From: Gammaproteobacteria bacterium
GTDB taxonomy: Bacteria; Pseudomonadota; Gammaproteobacteria; Steroidobacterales; Steroidobacteraceae
DNA: 64,000 bases
Reading direction: 5' to 3'
Assembly (NCBI GenBank): GCA_016707425.1
Contig: JADJHU010000007.1
Coordinates: 1 to 64,000, forward strand
The notes beneath the pieces are model-generated. The model was not told the DNA's origin. It was given only the letters and a program-made list of their open reading frames with translations, and searched no databases. Position numbers and translations under genes: made by a program. This document shows positions 33,777 through 48,818 of the stretch, one piece after another (the stretch's first letter is position 1; each line of letters begins with the position of its first letter).

Positions 33777-34646
33777 ATGGCAAGCGTCGACATCAAGAAC
33801 ATGGCGCTCTTCTGCGATTTCGAGAATATCGCGCTCGGAGTGCGCGACGCGAAGTACGCACAGTTTGACATCGACAAGGTGCTCGAGCGACTGCTGCTGA
33901 AGGGCAGCATCGTCGTGAAGAAGGCCTATTGCGACTGGGAGCGCTATAAGGAGTTCAAGGCGGGGATGCACGAGGCATCGTTTGAGCTCATCGAGATCCC
34001 GCACGTGCGCCAGTCTGGCAAGAATTCGGCGGATATCCGCATGGTCGTCGACGCGCTGGACCTCTGCTACACGAAGGCGCACGTCGACACCTTTGTCGTC
34101 ATCAGCGGAGACTCGGATTTCTCGCCACTCGTGAGCAAGCTGCGCGAGAACGCAAAGCACGTGATCGGGGTCGGGGTCAAGAACTCGACCTCAGACCTCC
34201 TCATCGGCAACTGCGACGAGTTCATCTATTACGACGATCTGGTGCGCGAGCAGGAAGCCAAGCGCCGCGCGCGCCGCAAGCACGCCGCAAAGCCGGCTGT
34301 CGCGGCGGAGGAAGGCGTCGGCGCTGCGGCGGCACGCAAGGGCGACGGCACTGGCAGGCCCTCCGAGGGGCGTGCCGAGGGGCGCAGTGAGGCAGAGCGC
34401 CGCCAGGAGGCACTCGATCTCGTGGTGGAGACGGTCCAGGCGCTCGCGGCCGAACGCGGCGAGGAGGGCAAGGTCTGGGGTTCGATGATCAAGCAGACGC
34501 TCAAGCGCCGCATGCCAGGGTTCAGCGAGTCCTATTACGGCTTCGATTCCTTCGGCGACCTGCTGCAGGAGGCGGAGGTGCGCAAGCTCCTGCTGCTCGA
34601 GCGCGATGAAAAGTCCGGTGGGCACGTGGTGCGGCTGCCGCGGTAG
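33777..34646 (+). CDS. NYN-domain RNase-like protein with C-terminal LOTUS/OST-HTH
   Basis: 289 aa. The NYN (PIN-like, DUF88/LabA) domain has acidic metal-site residues in [21 protein letters not shown] and [12 protein letters not shown] basic linker (KRRARRKH) and a LOTUS/OST-HTH module at the C-terminus ([18 protein letters not shown] to VVRLPR) follow. NYN proteins cut or bind RNA, and LOTUS domains bind RNA or recruit helicases. ATG 33777 is preceded by GGGAG. It is directly downstream of the RRM gene, so a shared RNA-metabolism role is likely. Confidence 0.88.
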   Translation: MASVDIKNMALFCDFENIALGVRDAKYAQFDIDKVLERLLLKGSIVVKKAYCDWERYKEFKAGMHEASFELIEIPHVRQSGKNSADIRMVVDALDLCYTKAHVDTFVVISGDSDFSPLVSKLRENAKHVIGVGVKNSTSDLLIGNCDEFIYYDDLVREQEAKRRARRKHAAKPAVAAEEGVGAAAARKGDGTGRPSEGRAEGRSEAERRQEALDLVVETVQALAAERGEEGKVWGSMIKQTLKRRMPGFSESYYGFDSFGDLLQEAEVRKLLLLERDEKSGGHVVRLPR

Positions 34647-34669
34647 GGTAGCGGATCGGCGAGAAGGTG

Positions 34670-36397
34670 ATGCACGGAGGGGACCGGATCGCGGAGGCAC
34701 TCGTTGCCGAGGGCGTGCGCTTCCTCTTCACGCTCTGTGGCGGGCACATCTCCCCGATTCTCACCGGCGCAAAGGCGCGCGGCCTGCGCGTGGTCGACGT
34801 GCGCCACGAGGCCACGGCGGTATTTGCGGCGGACGCCGTGGCACGCCTCACGGGCGTCCCCGGGGTGGCGGCCGTGACCGCCGGTCCGGGACTCACCAAT
34901 ACGCTCACCGCAGTGAAGAACGCGCAGCTCGCGCAGTCACCCGTGGTGCTTCTGGGCGGAGCGGCGCCCACGATGCTCCAGGGTCGCGGCGCGCTCCAGG
35001 ACATCGCCCAGCTCCCGCTCATTGCGCCTCACGTCAAGCATGCCCGTTCGGTGCGCCGCGTGCGCGAGCTCGCACCCGCAATCCACGATGCATTCCGCAT
35101 TGCACGCCAGGGCGTGCCGGGTCCGGTGTTCCTTGAGTGCCCGCTCGACGTGCTCTATCCGGAGGCCGCGGCCCGCGAGTGGTTCCTCGCGGGTGCGGGC
35201 AAGGGCGGGGGACTCGCGGCACGGGCGCGACGCCGCTATCTCGAGCGATACGTCGAGCGCATGTTTGCATCCGGAGGCGGACGCCCGGTGCCCCGGCCCT
35301 CGGCCGTCGCGCTGCCGCGCCCCGCACCGGCAGCCGTCAGGCGCGCCGCGCGGATGCTCGGACAGAGCCGGCACCCGGTGCTGCTCGTCGGCAGCCAGGC
35401 TCTTGCGCTCGCCGCCGACGCGCCGCGCATCGCAGCCGCCGTCGCCCGCCTCGGCATACCTGTCTACCTCTCAGGGATGGGGCGCGGTCTCCTCGGGCGC
35501 GAGCATCCCCTGCAGTTGCGTCATCAGCGCCGTCAGGCGCTGCGTGAGGCCGATTGCGTGATCCTCGCCGGCGTGCCGAGCGACTTCCGGCTGGACTACG
35601 GCGGACACGTGCGTACCGACGCCAGACTGATCGCGGCGAACCGCAGCCGGCGCGAAGCGCGCATGAACCGCAGACCCGATCTGCTCGTCGCAGGCGATGC
35701 CGGAGAATTCCTCTGCAGTCTCTCGGCGCTGCTCGCGGGCAGTGCCGCGCGCCCCGAGTGGGTGGCGCAGCTGCGCTCGCGTGACGCCGAGCGCGAGCAT
35801 GACATCGAGAGGCGCGCAGTCCGTGGCGGCGAGCGTGTCAACCCGCTCGCACTGCATCGCGCGATCGAGCGCACCGCAGGCGAGAACGCCGTGTTCGTGG
35901 CCGACGGGGGGGATTTCGTCGCCACCGCCTCCTACGTGCTGCACCCGCGAGGCCCGCTCTCGTGGCTCGATCCCGGAGTGTTCGGCACCCTGGGTGTCGG
36001 TGCGGGCTTTGCGCTCGGCGCGAAGCTCTGCCGGCCAACATCCGAAGTGTGGCTCATCCTCGGTGATGGCGCGAGTGGCTACGGGCTCGTGGAGTTCGAC
36101 ACCTTCGTGCGCCACGGGGTCCCGGTGATTGCAGTGGTCGGCAATGATGGCGCCTGGACGCAGATCGCACGCGAGCAGACGAAGGCGCTCGGTGACGACG
36201 TGGCGACCGTGCTGGGACCTGTGCGCTACGACGAGGTGGCGCGCGGCTTCGGCGCGCGCGGCCTGCGACTCGAGAGCGACGCGGCGATCGGGGCCGTCCT
36301 CTCGGAAGCTCGGGCGGCTGCAGCGGCAGGCACGCCCGTGCTCGTCAACGCGATGCTCGATCGCAGCGACTTCCGCGAGGGCTCGATCTCGATGTGA
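34670..36397 (+). CDS. ThDP-dependent enzyme, ILVBL/acetolactate-synthase-like
   Basis: 575 aa with the three-domain ThDP layout. [12 protein letters not shown] and [20 protein letters not shown] resemble the ILVBL/2-hydroxyacyl-CoA lyase branch more than true IlvB. The catalytic Glu is in RHEATAVF. The cofactor motif [32 protein letters not shown] shows GDG...N. The reaction is probably cleavage or ligation of 2-hydroxyacyl-CoA or 2-keto acids. No small regulatory subunit gene is near, against a biosynthetic acetolactate synthase. ATG 34670 is preferred over GTG 34667. Confidence 0.85.
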   Translation: MHGGDRIAEALVAEGVRFLFTLCGGHISPILTGAKARGLRVVDVRHEATAVFAADAVARLTGVPGVAAVTAGPGLTNTLTAVKNAQLAQSPVVLLGGAAPTMLQGRGALQDIAQLPLIAPHVKHARSVRRVRELAPAIHDAFRIARQGVPGPVFLECPLDVLYPEAAAREWFLAGAGKGGGLAARARRRYLERYVERMFASGGGRPVPRPSAVALPRPAPAAVRRAARMLGQSRHPVLLVGSQALALAADAPRIAAAVARLGIPVYLSGMGRGLLGREHPLQLRHQRRQALREADCVILAGVPSDFRLDYGGHVRTDARLIAANRSRREARMNRRPDLLVAGDAGEFLCSLSALLAGSAARPEWVAQLRSRDAEREHDIERRAVRGGERVNPLALHRAIERTAGENAVFVADGGDFVATASYVLHPRGPLSWLDPGVFGTLGVGAGFALGAKLCRPTSEVWLILGDGASGYGLVEFDTFVRHGVPVIAVVGNDGAWTQIAREQTKALGDDVATVLGPVRYDEVARGFGARGLRLESDAAIGAVLSEARAAAAAGTPVLVNAMLDRSDFREGSISM

Positions 36398-36410
36398 CCC
36401 GATCCCGGGC

Positions 36411-37391
36411 TCACCCGGTTGCGGTCGGGGTCGGGGTCGGCGTGGCGAGTGGCGGCGTGACGGTCACCTGCGCCGGGCGCTCATCGGTCTTCAGTGCGGC
36501 AGCCTCCGCCTGCGTCGTCATCACGATGATGCTGATGCGGCGGTTCGTGGGGCTCTCCGCGTTCGACTTGTCGAACAGGACCGTGGAGGACAGTCCGACG
36601 ACGCGCGCGACCCGCGTGGCATCGAGGCCGCCCGCGATGAGCGCACGCCGCGCGGCATTGGCACGATCGACAGAGAGCTCCCAGTTTCCGTAATCGCGGC
36701 GGCCGCCACCCCAGGGCCGGGCATCGGTGTGACCCGTCAGGCTCAGGCGATTCGGTACGGTGTTCAGATAGCCCGCGAGCTCGTGCAGGATGAGATCCGT
36801 GTAGTCCTTGAGTCTCGAGCTGCCCAGATCGAACATCGGCCGGTTCTGCTCGTCGACGATCTGGATCCGCAGCCCCTCGGGCGTGATGTCCAGCAGCAGC
36901 TGGTCCTTGAATGGCGCGAGGGCCTGGCTGCGGGCGATGGCCTCGCGCAGGTCCTGCATCAGCGATTCGAGCTTCTCCCGTTCGGCCTGCTCGGCGAGGC
37001 GGCGTGCGTCCTCGCCGGCAGGCGGCACCGCCGTCTCCGGCTTCGGGTTCTCCACCGAGACGAGTCTCGGCGCGTCGAGTCCTCCGCGCAGATCGATCGG
37101 GCTCGTGCTCGCACCGCCCGGTCCCATGTGTCCGGGCGCCGGCTTCACGCTCTTGCCTGGTTCCATGCTCGGATTCTTGAAATAGTCGAAGATCGCCGCG
37201 CGCTGGTCCTTGGAGACGGAGGCTACGAGCCACATGACGAGAAAGAACGCCATCATGGCTGTCACGAAGTCCGCGTAGGCCACCTTCCACGCACCGCCGT
37301 GGTGCGCGGCCGTGCCTTGCCTGCGGCGCCTGACGATGATGATCGGGCGCGGGTCGGCCTGCGGTTCCTCCGCCAGGGCCGGCGCGTTCAT
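36411..37391 (-). CDS. motB: MotB-type flagellar stator protein
   Basis: 326 aa. A basic N-terminus, then one membrane helix WKVAYADFVTAMMAFFLVMWL with the ion-binding Asp, a Pro-rich linker, and an OmpA-like peptidoglycan-binding domain (LSLTGHTDARPWG, NWELSVDRANAARRAL). It anchors the stator to the wall while MotA pushes the rotor. It ends in a Thr/Pro repeat tail (PTPTPTATG). The ATG overlaps the motA stop. Confidence 0.93.
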   Translation of the reverse strand: MNAPALAEEPQADPRPIIIVRRRRQGTAAHHGGAWKVAYADFVTAMMAFFLVMWLVASVSKDQRAAIFDYFKNPSMEPGKSVKPAPGHMGPGGASTSPIDLRGGLDAPRLVSVENPKPETAVPPAGEDARRLAEQAEREKLESLMQDLREAIARSQALAPFKDQLLLDITPEGLRIQIVDEQNRPMFDLGSSRLKDYTDLILHELAGYLNTVPNRLSLTGHTDARPWGGGRRDYGNWELSVDRANAARRALIAGGLDATRVARVVGLSSTVLFDKSNAESPTNRRISIIVMTTQAEAAALKTDERPAQVTVTPPLATPTPTPTATG

Positions 37392-38245
37392 GCCTTGCCC
37401 TTGAGATGCGCCTCGAGATCGCCGAAGGTGGGTCGGACCTGGGTGAAGAGCAGCTTGCGTGCGAACTCCACGGCAATCTGTGGCGGATAGCCGCGGACGC
37501 TTGCCACGAGCGCCATCTTCACCACCTCGAAGGCCTTGCCCTCCTCCTGCGCGCGGTGCTCCATCGCCGTGGCGAGCGGACCAACGAAGCCGTAGGCCAC
37601 GAGGATGCCGAGGAAGGTGCCGACGAGTGCGGCCGCGACCTTGTGGCCGATGGTGGCCGTATCGGCGCCTTCGATCGCGGCCATCGTGTTCACGATGCCC
37701 AGCACGGCGGCGACAATGCCGAAGCCCGGCAGCGCATCCGACATCCGCTGCATGGCGTGCGCGGGTTCCTCGGTCTCCTTGTGGTGGGTCTCGAGCTCGT
37801 ACTCGAGCAGGCTCTCGAGCTCGTGGGGGTCGAGGCTGCCGCCGATCATGAGCCGCAGGCAGTCGGTGATGAATTCCATCATGTGGTGATCGGCGAGGAT
37901 GCGCGGGTACCTGGAGAAGATCTCGCTCGCGGCGGGATCGTCCACATCCTTTTCGATCGCGAGCATGCCTGCCTTGCGCGCCTTGACGAGCAGGTCGTAG
38001 ATCAGTTTCAGGAGGTCGACATAGTCCTCACGCCGGTAGCGCGGTCCTTTCAGGAGGGCCAGCACGTTTGCGCCGGCCGCCTTGACCACCTTTGGCGGGT
38101 TGCTCGTGACGAAGGCGCCGACGGCGGCGCCGCAGATGATCACGATCTCGGTGGGATGCCAAAGCAGCAGCAGGCTGCCGCCCGAGCCGAGAAAGCCCCC
38201 GAGCACGCTGAGGATGACGACGACGGAACCGATGATGATGAACAA
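37388..38245 (-). CDS. motA: MotA, flagellar motor stator
   Basis: 285 aa with four membrane helices, including the N-terminal [16 protein letters not shown] and the C-terminal pair around [21 protein letters not shown] and [20 protein letters not shown]. The cytoplasmic loop carries the charged residues that contact FliG. It forms the ion channel with MotB, encoded immediately downstream. No other flagellar genes are in the window. Confidence 0.93.
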   Translation of the reverse strand: MFIIIGSVVVILSVLGGFLGSGGSLLLLWHPTEIVIICGAAVGAFVTSNPPKVVKAAGANVLALLKGPRYRREDYVDLLKLIYDLLVKARKAGMLAIEKDVDDPAASEIFSRYPRILADHHMMEFITDCLRLMIGGSLDPHELESLLEYELETHHKETEEPAHAMQRMSDALPGFGIVAAVLGIVNTMAAIEGADTATIGHKVAAALVGTFLGILVAYGFVGPLATAMEHRAQEEGKAFEVVKMALVASVRGYPPQIAVEFARKLLFTQVRPTFGDLEAHLKGKA

Positions 38246-38421
38246 GCGCGCTACGACCCACTGCCCCGGACGCCTGTCGGTCCAGGATTGCTATCGGCAG
38301 GCGACGGCAACTCTTGAGAGGCGCCTGCCCGTGGCGATACCGTTTCCCGGGGCGCACGGATGCTGCAAACTGTGCGCTGCGTCCGCGCAGCGCAGCCGGG
38401 AGACCACCGGGAGGAGGATGG

Positions 38422-39033
38422 ATGGGAACGAGGAAGCGTCGCTTCCCTTCGCGGGCGACTCGCGACGAGGCCGAAGAGGCTGTTCGTACGCTGCTCCGCT
38501 GGGCGGGCGACGACCCGACGCGCGAGGGGCTGCGGGACACCCCGAAGCGCGTGGCGAGCGCCTACAGGGACTGGCTGTCCGGATATGCGGTGGATCCGCA
38601 CGATTTTCTGCGCCGCACCTTCGAGGATGTCGGCGGCTACGATGGGATGGTCGTCCTGCGTGACATTGCCTTCGAATCGCGGTGCGAGCACCACATCGCG
38701 CCGATCATCGGGCGCGCGCACGTGGGCTATCTGCCCGCCGACAGGGTCGTCGGCATCAGCAAGCTCGCCCGCGTGGTCGACGGTTATTCGCGGCGCCTCC
38801 AGGTGCAGGAGAAGCTCACTGCGCAGATCGCGGCCTGCATCAGCGATGTCCTGAAGCCGCGCGGCGTGGGCGTGGTCATCGATGCGGTGCACGAGTGCAT
38901 GACGACTCGCGGGGTGCACAAGCGCGGCGTGTCCATGATCACCAGCTGCATGACGGGCGTGTTCCGGGACGATGCGCGTACGAGAGCGGAGTTCCTGGAA
39001 TTCATCGGCATCCACGGAGCCCGCGGCCTCTGA
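38422..39033 (+). CDS. folE: GTP cyclohydrolase I
   Basis: 203 aa. Converts GTP to dihydroneopterin triphosphate, the first step of folate synthesis. Zinc ligands are in [12 protein letters not shown] and in ECMTTRGV, and the catalytic loop is [22 protein letters not shown] 38422 follows GGAGGA at 5 bases. Reading upstream from 38314 adds a non-homologous leader. Confidence 0.95.
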   Translation: MGTRKRRFPSRATRDEAEEAVRTLLRWAGDDPTREGLRDTPKRVASAYRDWLSGYAVDPHDFLRRTFEDVGGYDGMVVLRDIAFESRCEHHIAPIIGRAHVGYLPADRVVGISKLARVVDGYSRRLQVQEKLTAQIAACISDVLKPRGVGVVIDAVHECMTTRGVHKRGVSMITSCMTGVFRDDARTRAEFLEFIGIHGARGL

Positions 39034-39067
39034 GTGCGCACCAGGGGAGCGACCGCCCCGGCGGGCG

Positions 39068-43157
<4,090 letters not shown>

Positions 43158-43161
<4 letters not shown>

Positions 43162-44478
43162 GGCGCCCTCCGCGGCGGAGTGGGCTGCAGGGGTTCGCCG
43201 GTCAGGCGTTCGATCTCCGCCTGCAGCGTGCAGGCCCTGGCAGCGGCCTCGATGAGCGCCCGCTGAGTATCGATATAGGCGCGCTGTCCGTCGACGAGCT
43301 CCAGATAGCTGTAGCGTCCACGCTCATACGCATACTCGGTTTGCGTGCGTGCCCGTTCCATCTGTGGCAGTACGTCATGCTGCAGGATCCGTGCTTCGTC
43401 GATGGCATGCAGCAGCTCGTGGTACAGCTCGAGGAGCTGCGCCTGCGCCTCGACGAAGGCCGCGCGGCTCTCCGCATCGACCTGCCCGCGCGCCGCGCGT
43501 GCTTCGGCCATGGCGGGTGCCGCCTGGCGCGAGGCGAACAGAGGCACGGTCACGCCAAGAACCAGTGCCTGCTCGTCCGTACCCTGCAGGCGGCGCGCGC
43601 CGAGGGAGAGCTCGATGTCCGGTCTGCGTTCTGCCTCGGCCAGCCGGATCTCCGCGTCGCGCAGCCGGGCTGCGGTGGCGAAGCGCAGGAAGTCGGGATT
43701 GCCGTGGAGCCGCCTGAGCAGTTCCTCGAAGGGGATGGGATCGGCGAGTGCGTAGAGGTCTGCGCTCACGGGGCCGAACGCGGGCGCGGTGTCACCCCAC
43801 ATCGCGGCAAGCCTGGTGCGTGACGACGTGAGCTCATGCTCGGCATGCTGCTGGTCGATGCGCGCGCGTGAGGGCGGCTCGCGCGCGAATCAGCTCTACC
43901 TCGGGAGACTTGCCGGCCTGCACCCGGCGTGTCACTCCCTCGACGGTGGTCTGCACGAGCGCTGTTGCGCTGCGGGTGAGGGCAAGCTGCGCCTGGTCGG
44001 AGGCGACGTGGATGAAGCGCCGCGTGACCTCGGCCAGCACGTCGAGCTGTGCGGCTTGCTGCTCGACGGAAACATCCTCGCGCTCGTAGGCGGCCACAGT
44101 GATCCGGCGGTTGCGCTTGTCGCCGAGCTCGACGACCTGCGACAGCGCCAGCGTGACCTCGGCGCTGCCGAGACCGCGCAGTGCCCCCGTGCCCAGGACG
44201 TTCTCCGCGGTCAGGGTCAGCGCCGGGGCCGGTCGCAACTCCGCGCGCCGGAGGCGTGCATCCCGTGCGCTGAGTCTGAAGCTGAAGTTCGCGAGCCCCG
44301 GATTGCCTTTCAAGGCCGATTCGAGCGCCTCACGAAGCGTCAGCGAGGGGAGCGTGCCCGGATTCGCTGGCGAGACTGGCGAAGCGCCGGTGGACGGATC
44401 CTGTGCATGAACCTCTGGTAGCGCAGGAACCGTAAGGAGCAGGCACGCGGCGAGGCCGCGCGTGAGAAATGAAGACAC
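43158..44478 (-). pseudogene. czcC: CzcC-type outer-membrane efflux protein, frameshifted
   Basis: GTG 44478 (GGGAG 7 bases upstream) opens a signal peptide (SFLTRGLAACLLLTVPALPEVHA) and the first TolC-like half, ending VELIRARAALTRA near 43865. The frame then breaks in a CGCGCGC run. The second half continues MWGDTAPAFGPVSADLYALADP to 43158. Adding one CG unit at the break reads RARIDQQHAEHELTSSRTRLAAMW, as expected for the family, about 440 aa in all. Either a slipped dinucleotide or a sequencing error. If real, the pump lacks its outer-membrane exit. Confidence 0.88.
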
Positions 44479-44550
44479 GACGGTCTCCCACGGCAGAAGG
44501 GATCGCGCCCGCACGCGGGCGCGACGACGATCAGGCGACGACTGTGGGAG

Positions 44551-44922
44551 TCAGGCGGGCGGGCCGCGCTTGGGAGGCAGGAGCGTGCGACCGGCCGGAA
44601 CGGGTGGCTCGACGTCGATGAAGGGACCGGAGAGCAGTCCCGGAAGACGTGCGCCCGGCACCTGCCAGGGCGGTGCCACAGGGGCGCCGGACGTGCCGAA
44701 TTTGACGACCTTGGCCAGCGCATGGTCGGCCAGCCTGACGTCGACATCATGGTGTCCCTGGGAGACGCCGTGCGGATGGAGGTCCTGCGTTCTGTCGAAA
44801 ACGTGAACCGAACCGCGCGGGCCCTGCCCGTCCAGGCACAGGTGCAGGTGCGCGCTCCCGGAGCTGGCATTCAGGAACGCCAGCCCGAACAGCCCGAGCA
44901 CACATCGCCGGAGGAACGTCAT
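44551..44922 (-). CDS. Small exported His-rich protein upstream of the czc operon
   Basis: 123 aa from ATG 44922. Hydrophobic signal (FLRRCVLGLFGLAFLNASSGSA) followed by a His-rich mature part (HLHLCL, HPHGVSQGHHDVDVRLADH) and a Pro-rich C-terminus ending PPKRGPPA. Probably a periplasmic metal-binding or sensing protein expressed with czcCBA, 72 bases further on the same strand. I do not recognise a named family. Confidence 0.7.
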   Translation of the reverse strand: MTFLRRCVLGLFGLAFLNASSGSAHLHLCLDGQGPRGSVHVFDRTQDLHPHGVSQGHHDVDVRLADHALAKVVKFGTSGAPVAPPWQVPGARLPGLLSGPFIDVEPPVPAGRTLLPPKRGPPA

Positions 44923-44964
44923 GCGTGGCAAGGGTAGCGCCTTCTGCGCGCGACAGGCAATGCG

Positions 44965-46788
44965 TCAGGCCGAGAGCGCCTCGCTCCGTGCGGCACGCTT
45001 GCGCTCGTGCTCCTTCAGGAGTCTCTTGCGGATGCGGATCGAGCGCGGTGTCACCTCGACGAGCTCGTCGTCGGCGATGAACTCCACGGCATATTCGAGG
45101 GTGAGCGGGATGGGCGGCGTGAGCAGGATCGCGTCATCCTTGCCCGCGGCACGGATGTTGGTGAGCTTCTTTTCGCGGATGGGGTTCACCACGAGATCGT
45201 TCTCGCGACTGTGGATGCCGATGATCATGCCCTCGTAGAGCATCTCGCCGGGCGAGACGAACAGCCTTCCCCGCTCCTGCAGGTACCAGAGCGCATAGGC
45301 CACGGCCTCGCCCTGCTCGTTGCTGATGAGCACGCCGTTTCTGCGCTCGGGAATGTCGCCTTTCGCGGGGCCGTAGCCGTCGAAGACGTGGCTGATGAGT
45401 CCCGTGCCGCGGGTGAGCGTCATGAACTCGCCCTGAAAACCGATCAGTCCGCGGGCCGGCACGCGATACTCGAGACGCACGCGTCCGCGGCCGTCGATGT
45501 TCATGTCGAGGAGCTCGGCGCGCCGTGTACCGAGGGCTTCCATCACGCTGCCCTGATGGCCTTCCTCGATGTCCACGGTCAGTGCCTCGTAGGGCTCGTG
45601 CAGCACACCGTCAATGGTCTTTACGAGCACCTGCGGCTTGCCAACCGCGAGCTCGTAGCCTTCACGACGCATGTTTTCGATGAGGATGGTCAGGTGCAGC
45701 TCGCCGCGGCCCGACACGCGGAACACATCGGCTTCGGCGGTTTCCTCGACGCGCAGCGCCACATTTCCCTGGAGCTCCCTCAGGAGGCGCTCGCGGATCT
45801 GGCGGCTGGTCACGAACTTGCCCTCGCGCCCGGCAAGCGGCGAGGTGTTGACCTGGAAGTTCATGACCAGCGTCGGTTCATCGACACTGATCGGCGGCAG
45901 GCCCTCGGGCGCGACAGGGTCGCAGAGCGTGACGCCGATGTTGACGCCTTCGACGCCCGTCACGGCGACGATGTCCCCGGCGTGCGCTTCGCCGACGGCG
46001 CGGCGCTCGAGGCCCTCGAAGGTGAGCACCTGACCGATCTTCGCGCTGCCGCGGTCGGCGCTGCCGTGACGGAGCGCGACATTCTGGCCAGCGCGCAGTG
46101 TGCCGCGATGGATGCGGCCGATGCCGATGCGGCCGACATAGGAGTTGTAGTCGATGGTCGAGATCTGCAGCTGCAGGGGCGCCTGCGCGTCGCAGGGCGG
46201 CTCCGGGACGTGCTGCAGCACCGCCTCGAAGAGTGCGCTCATGTCGCTGCGGCGCTCCGTGGCATCCGTGCTCGCCCAGCCCTGGAGTGCCGAGGCGTAG
46301 ATCACCGGGAAGTCGAGCTGCTCGTCGGTGGCACCTAGTTTGTCGAACAGCTCGAAGGTCTGGTCGATCACCCAGCCCGGGCGGGCGCCGGGGCGGTCGA
46401 TCTTGTTGACCACCACGATGGCCTTCAGGCCGAGCCCGAGCGCCTTGCGGGTGACGAAGCGGGTCTGGGGCATCGGCCCCTCGACCGCATCCACCAGCAG
46501 CAGCACGCCATCGACCATCGAGAGCACACGCTCGACTTCGCCACCGAAGTCCGCATGCCCGGGCGTGTCGACGATGTTGATGCGCGTTCCGCCGTACTCG
46601 ATCGCGCAGTTCTTGGCGAGGATGGTGATGCCGCGCTCGCGCTCGAGGTCGTTCGAGTCCATGACCCGCTCCACCACCTTCTCATGGGCGGCAAAGGTGC
46701 CAGACTGTTTCAGCAGGCAGTCGACGAGCGTCGTCTTGCCGTGATCGACATGGGCGATGATGGCGATGTTGCGGATCGGGCGCTGCAT
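44965..46788 (-). CDS. typA: TypA/BipA ribosome-associated GTPase
   Basis: 607 aa. G-motifs [10 protein letters not shown] (G1), GITI (G2), DTPGHADFG (G3) and NKIDRPGA (G4), followed by EF-G-like domains III and V and the TypA-specific C-terminus ([31 protein letters not shown]). It binds the ribosome, aids 50S assembly at low temperature and under stress, and is usually dispensable in rich conditions. Start ATG 46788. Confidence 0.96.
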   Translation of the reverse strand: MQRPIRNIAIIAHVDHGKTTLVDCLLKQSGTFAAHEKVVERVMDSNDLERERGITILAKNCAIEYGGTRINIVDTPGHADFGGEVERVLSMVDGVLLLVDAVEGPMPQTRFVTRKALGLGLKAIVVVNKIDRPGARPGWVIDQTFELFDKLGATDEQLDFPVIYASALQGWASTDATERRSDMSALFEAVLQHVPEPPCDAQAPLQLQISTIDYNSYVGRIGIGRIHRGTLRAGQNVALRHGSADRGSAKIGQVLTFEGLERRAVGEAHAGDIVAVTGVEGVNIGVTLCDPVAPEGLPPISVDEPTLVMNFQVNTSPLAGREGKFVTSRQIRERLLRELQGNVALRVEETAEADVFRVSGRGELHLTILIENMRREGYELAVGKPQVLVKTIDGVLHEPYEALTVDIEEGHQGSVMEALGTRRAELLDMNIDGRGRVRLEYRVPARGLIGFQGEFMTLTRGTGLISHVFDGYGPAKGDIPERRNGVLISNEQGEAVAYALWYLQERGRLFVSPGEMLYEGMIIGIHSRENDLVVNPIREKKLTNIRAAGKDDAILLTPPIPLTLEYAVEFIADDELVEVTPRSIRIRKRLLKEHERKRAARSEALSA

Positions 46789-46855
46789 GGCGGGAGCCGC
46801 TGGCGTGGCGGCCGGGGCGGAAAAGGGCGCGCAGAGTAGCAGAAAAGCGGGCGCC

Positions 46856-48718
46856 TCACCGCATCGCGGCCGGCTGGAGCATCAAATCGGGGGGGTGCCC
46901 CGGCGCCTCGCCGGCCGCCTGGCCGGCCGCGGGCGGTGCGCCTGCAGCATCGCTGAACTGCAGGGCCGCGAGCCGCGCGTAGAGTGGATCGCGCGCGAGG
47001 AGCTCGGCGTGGGTGCCGATTGCCTCGATGCGGCCCCCGTCCATGACGACGATGCGGTCGGCCTTGAGGACGGTCGCAAGGCGGTGCGCGATGATGATCG
47101 TCGTCCGATGCTCCATCAGCCGCTCGAGGGCCAGCTGGACGAGTCGCTCGCTCCCGGCATCGAGCGAGCTCGTGGCCTCGTCGAGCAGCAGTATCGGCGG
47201 ATCCTTGAGAATGGCACGTGCGATGGCGATGCGCTGGCGCTGTCCGCCCGAGAGGCGCGTGCCGCGCTCGCCGAGGAAGGTGTCGTAGCCTTCCGGGAGG
47301 GCGCGGATGAACTCATCGGCGGCGGCCGTGCGCGCTGCCGCCTCGATCTCCGCATCGCTCGCGCCCACGCGCCCGTAACCGATGTTCTCGCGTGCCGTGG
47401 TGCCGAAGAGCACGGTGTCCTGGGGTACGAGCCCGATGCGCGAGCGCACCTCATCGGGACGCGCGCGCGCAATGTCGACATCGTCGATCAGCACGCGACC
47501 GCTCTGCGGATCGTAGAAGCGCAGCAGCAGCTGGAAGGTCGTGCTCTTGCCGGCGCCCGAGGGTCCGACGAAGGCGATCGTCTCGCCCGGCCGGATCTCG
47601 AGCGTGAAGTCGTCGAGCGCCAGGCTGTCCGGGCGGGACGGGTACCGGAAGGACACGCGCTCGAAGCGGATGCGCCCGCGGCCCGGTGAGGGCAGGGCGA
47701 GCGGCTCGGGCGGTGCCACGATCGCGGGTTCCGAGTGCTCGAGCTCGACCAGGCGCTCCATCGCACCGGCTGCGCGCTGCACCTCGCTCCACATTTCGCT
47801 GAGCGATGCCGCGGCCGTGCCGACGTATACCGCATACAGCAGGAACTGCCCGAGCTGCCCCGCCGTCATCTCGCCGGCGAGCACGGCGTGCGCGCCGATC
47901 CAGAGCACGAGGGTGATCGCTCCGAAGACCAGCATGGTGGCAAGGGCAGTCAGCACCGCACGCACCAGCGTACGGCGCACTGCCACGCGAAACGAGACCT
48001 CCACCGCATCCGTGAAGCGCTGGCTGTGCAGAGCCTCGAGCGTGAAGGCCTGTACGGTCTGGATGGCGTTCAACGTCTCGCCGGCGAGGCCGCTCGTATC
48101 GGCCACGCGGTCCTGCGAGGCGCGCGAGAGCCTGCGCAGTTTCCGGCCGAGCACGATGAGCGGCACGATGACGACGGGCATTGCCACCAGGATGATGGCC
48201 GTGAGCTTGACGCTCGTGACCGCGAGCATCACGAGGGAGCCCACGAGACTGATCGCCGAGCGCAGCGTGATCGAAAGGCCGACGCCCGCGATCGACTGCA
48301 CGAGCGTGGTGTCGGCGGTCAGGCGGGAGAGCACCTCACCCGTGCGCGTCACCTCGAAGAAGGCCGGATCCATGCGGATGACCCGCCGGTACACGGCTTC
48401 ACGGATATCGGCGACGACGCGTTCGCCGAGCCAGGTGACGATGTAGAAGCGCAGCGCGGCAAAAATGCCGAAGACAAAGGCTGCCGCGAGGAAGACGAGG
48501 AAGTAGCGGTTGATGGTTGCCGCACTGCCCGCAGTCATGCCGCGATCGATCAGATCCTTGAGGGCGAGAGGCAGCGCGAGCATCGCCGCCGCGGCCACGA
48601 GGAGGGCGCCCATCGCGGCGGCGATGACGCCACGGTAGGGCCGCAGGTGCGGCAGCAGCGCACGCAGCGGCCTGAGCGATCTCGCCCTGGGTCGGTCGGT
48701 GGGTGCTGCTTCCGCCAT
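46856..48718 (-). CDS. ABC exporter with fused membrane and ATPase domains (MsbA-like)
   Basis: 620 aa: six membrane helices (to about residue 310), then an ATPase domain with GPSGAGKST (Walker A), [16 protein letters not shown] (signature) and [12 protein letters not shown] (Walker B). Half-transporter, acting as a homodimer to flip lipid, LPS or peptide substrates. The substrate is not visible from sequence. Start ATG 48718 in [16 protein letters not shown]. The upstream 44 codons of the same frame overlap the divergent gene's region and look non-coding. Confidence 0.9.
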   Translation of the reverse strand: MAEAAPTDRPRARSLRPLRALLPHLRPYRGVIAAAMGALLVAAAAMLALPLALKDLIDRGMTAGSAATINRYFLVFLAAAFVFGIFAALRFYIVTWLGERVVADIREAVYRRVIRMDPAFFEVTRTGEVLSRLTADTTLVQSIAGVGLSITLRSAISLVGSLVMLAVTSVKLTAIILVAMPVVIVPLIVLGRKLRRLSRASQDRVADTSGLAGETLNAIQTVQAFTLEALHSQRFTDAVEVSFRVAVRRTLVRAVLTALATMLVFGAITLVLWIGAHAVLAGEMTAGQLGQFLLYAVYVGTAAASLSEMWSEVQRAAGAMERLVELEHSEPAIVAPPEPLALPSPGRGRIRFERVSFRYPSRPDSLALDDFTLEIRPGETIAFVGPSGAGKSTTFQLLLRFYDPQSGRVLIDDVDIARARPDEVRSRIGLVPQDTVLFGTTARENIGYGRVGASDAEIEAAARTAAADEFIRALPEGYDTFLGERGTRLSGGQRQRIAIARAILKDPPILLLDEATSSLDAGSERLVQLALERLMEHRTTIIIAHRLATVLKADRIVVMDGGRIEAIGTHAELLARDPLYARLAALQFSDAAGAPPAAGQAAGEAPGHPPDLMLQPAAMR

Positions 48719-48818
48719 GATCGGCGCATTATCGCCGATCGGCGCGGGTCGCGCTCCGGTTGCGTACGTGATAAACGGTGCGGTGCCCGCGACATGGCGT
48801 CTGCAGGAGGGTCGAATC

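Noticed and set aside
45007..46338. Long 443-aa frame on the plus strand inside typA
   Set aside because: Antisense shadow of a well-conserved GTPase gene in GC-rich DNA. No family features or ribosome site.
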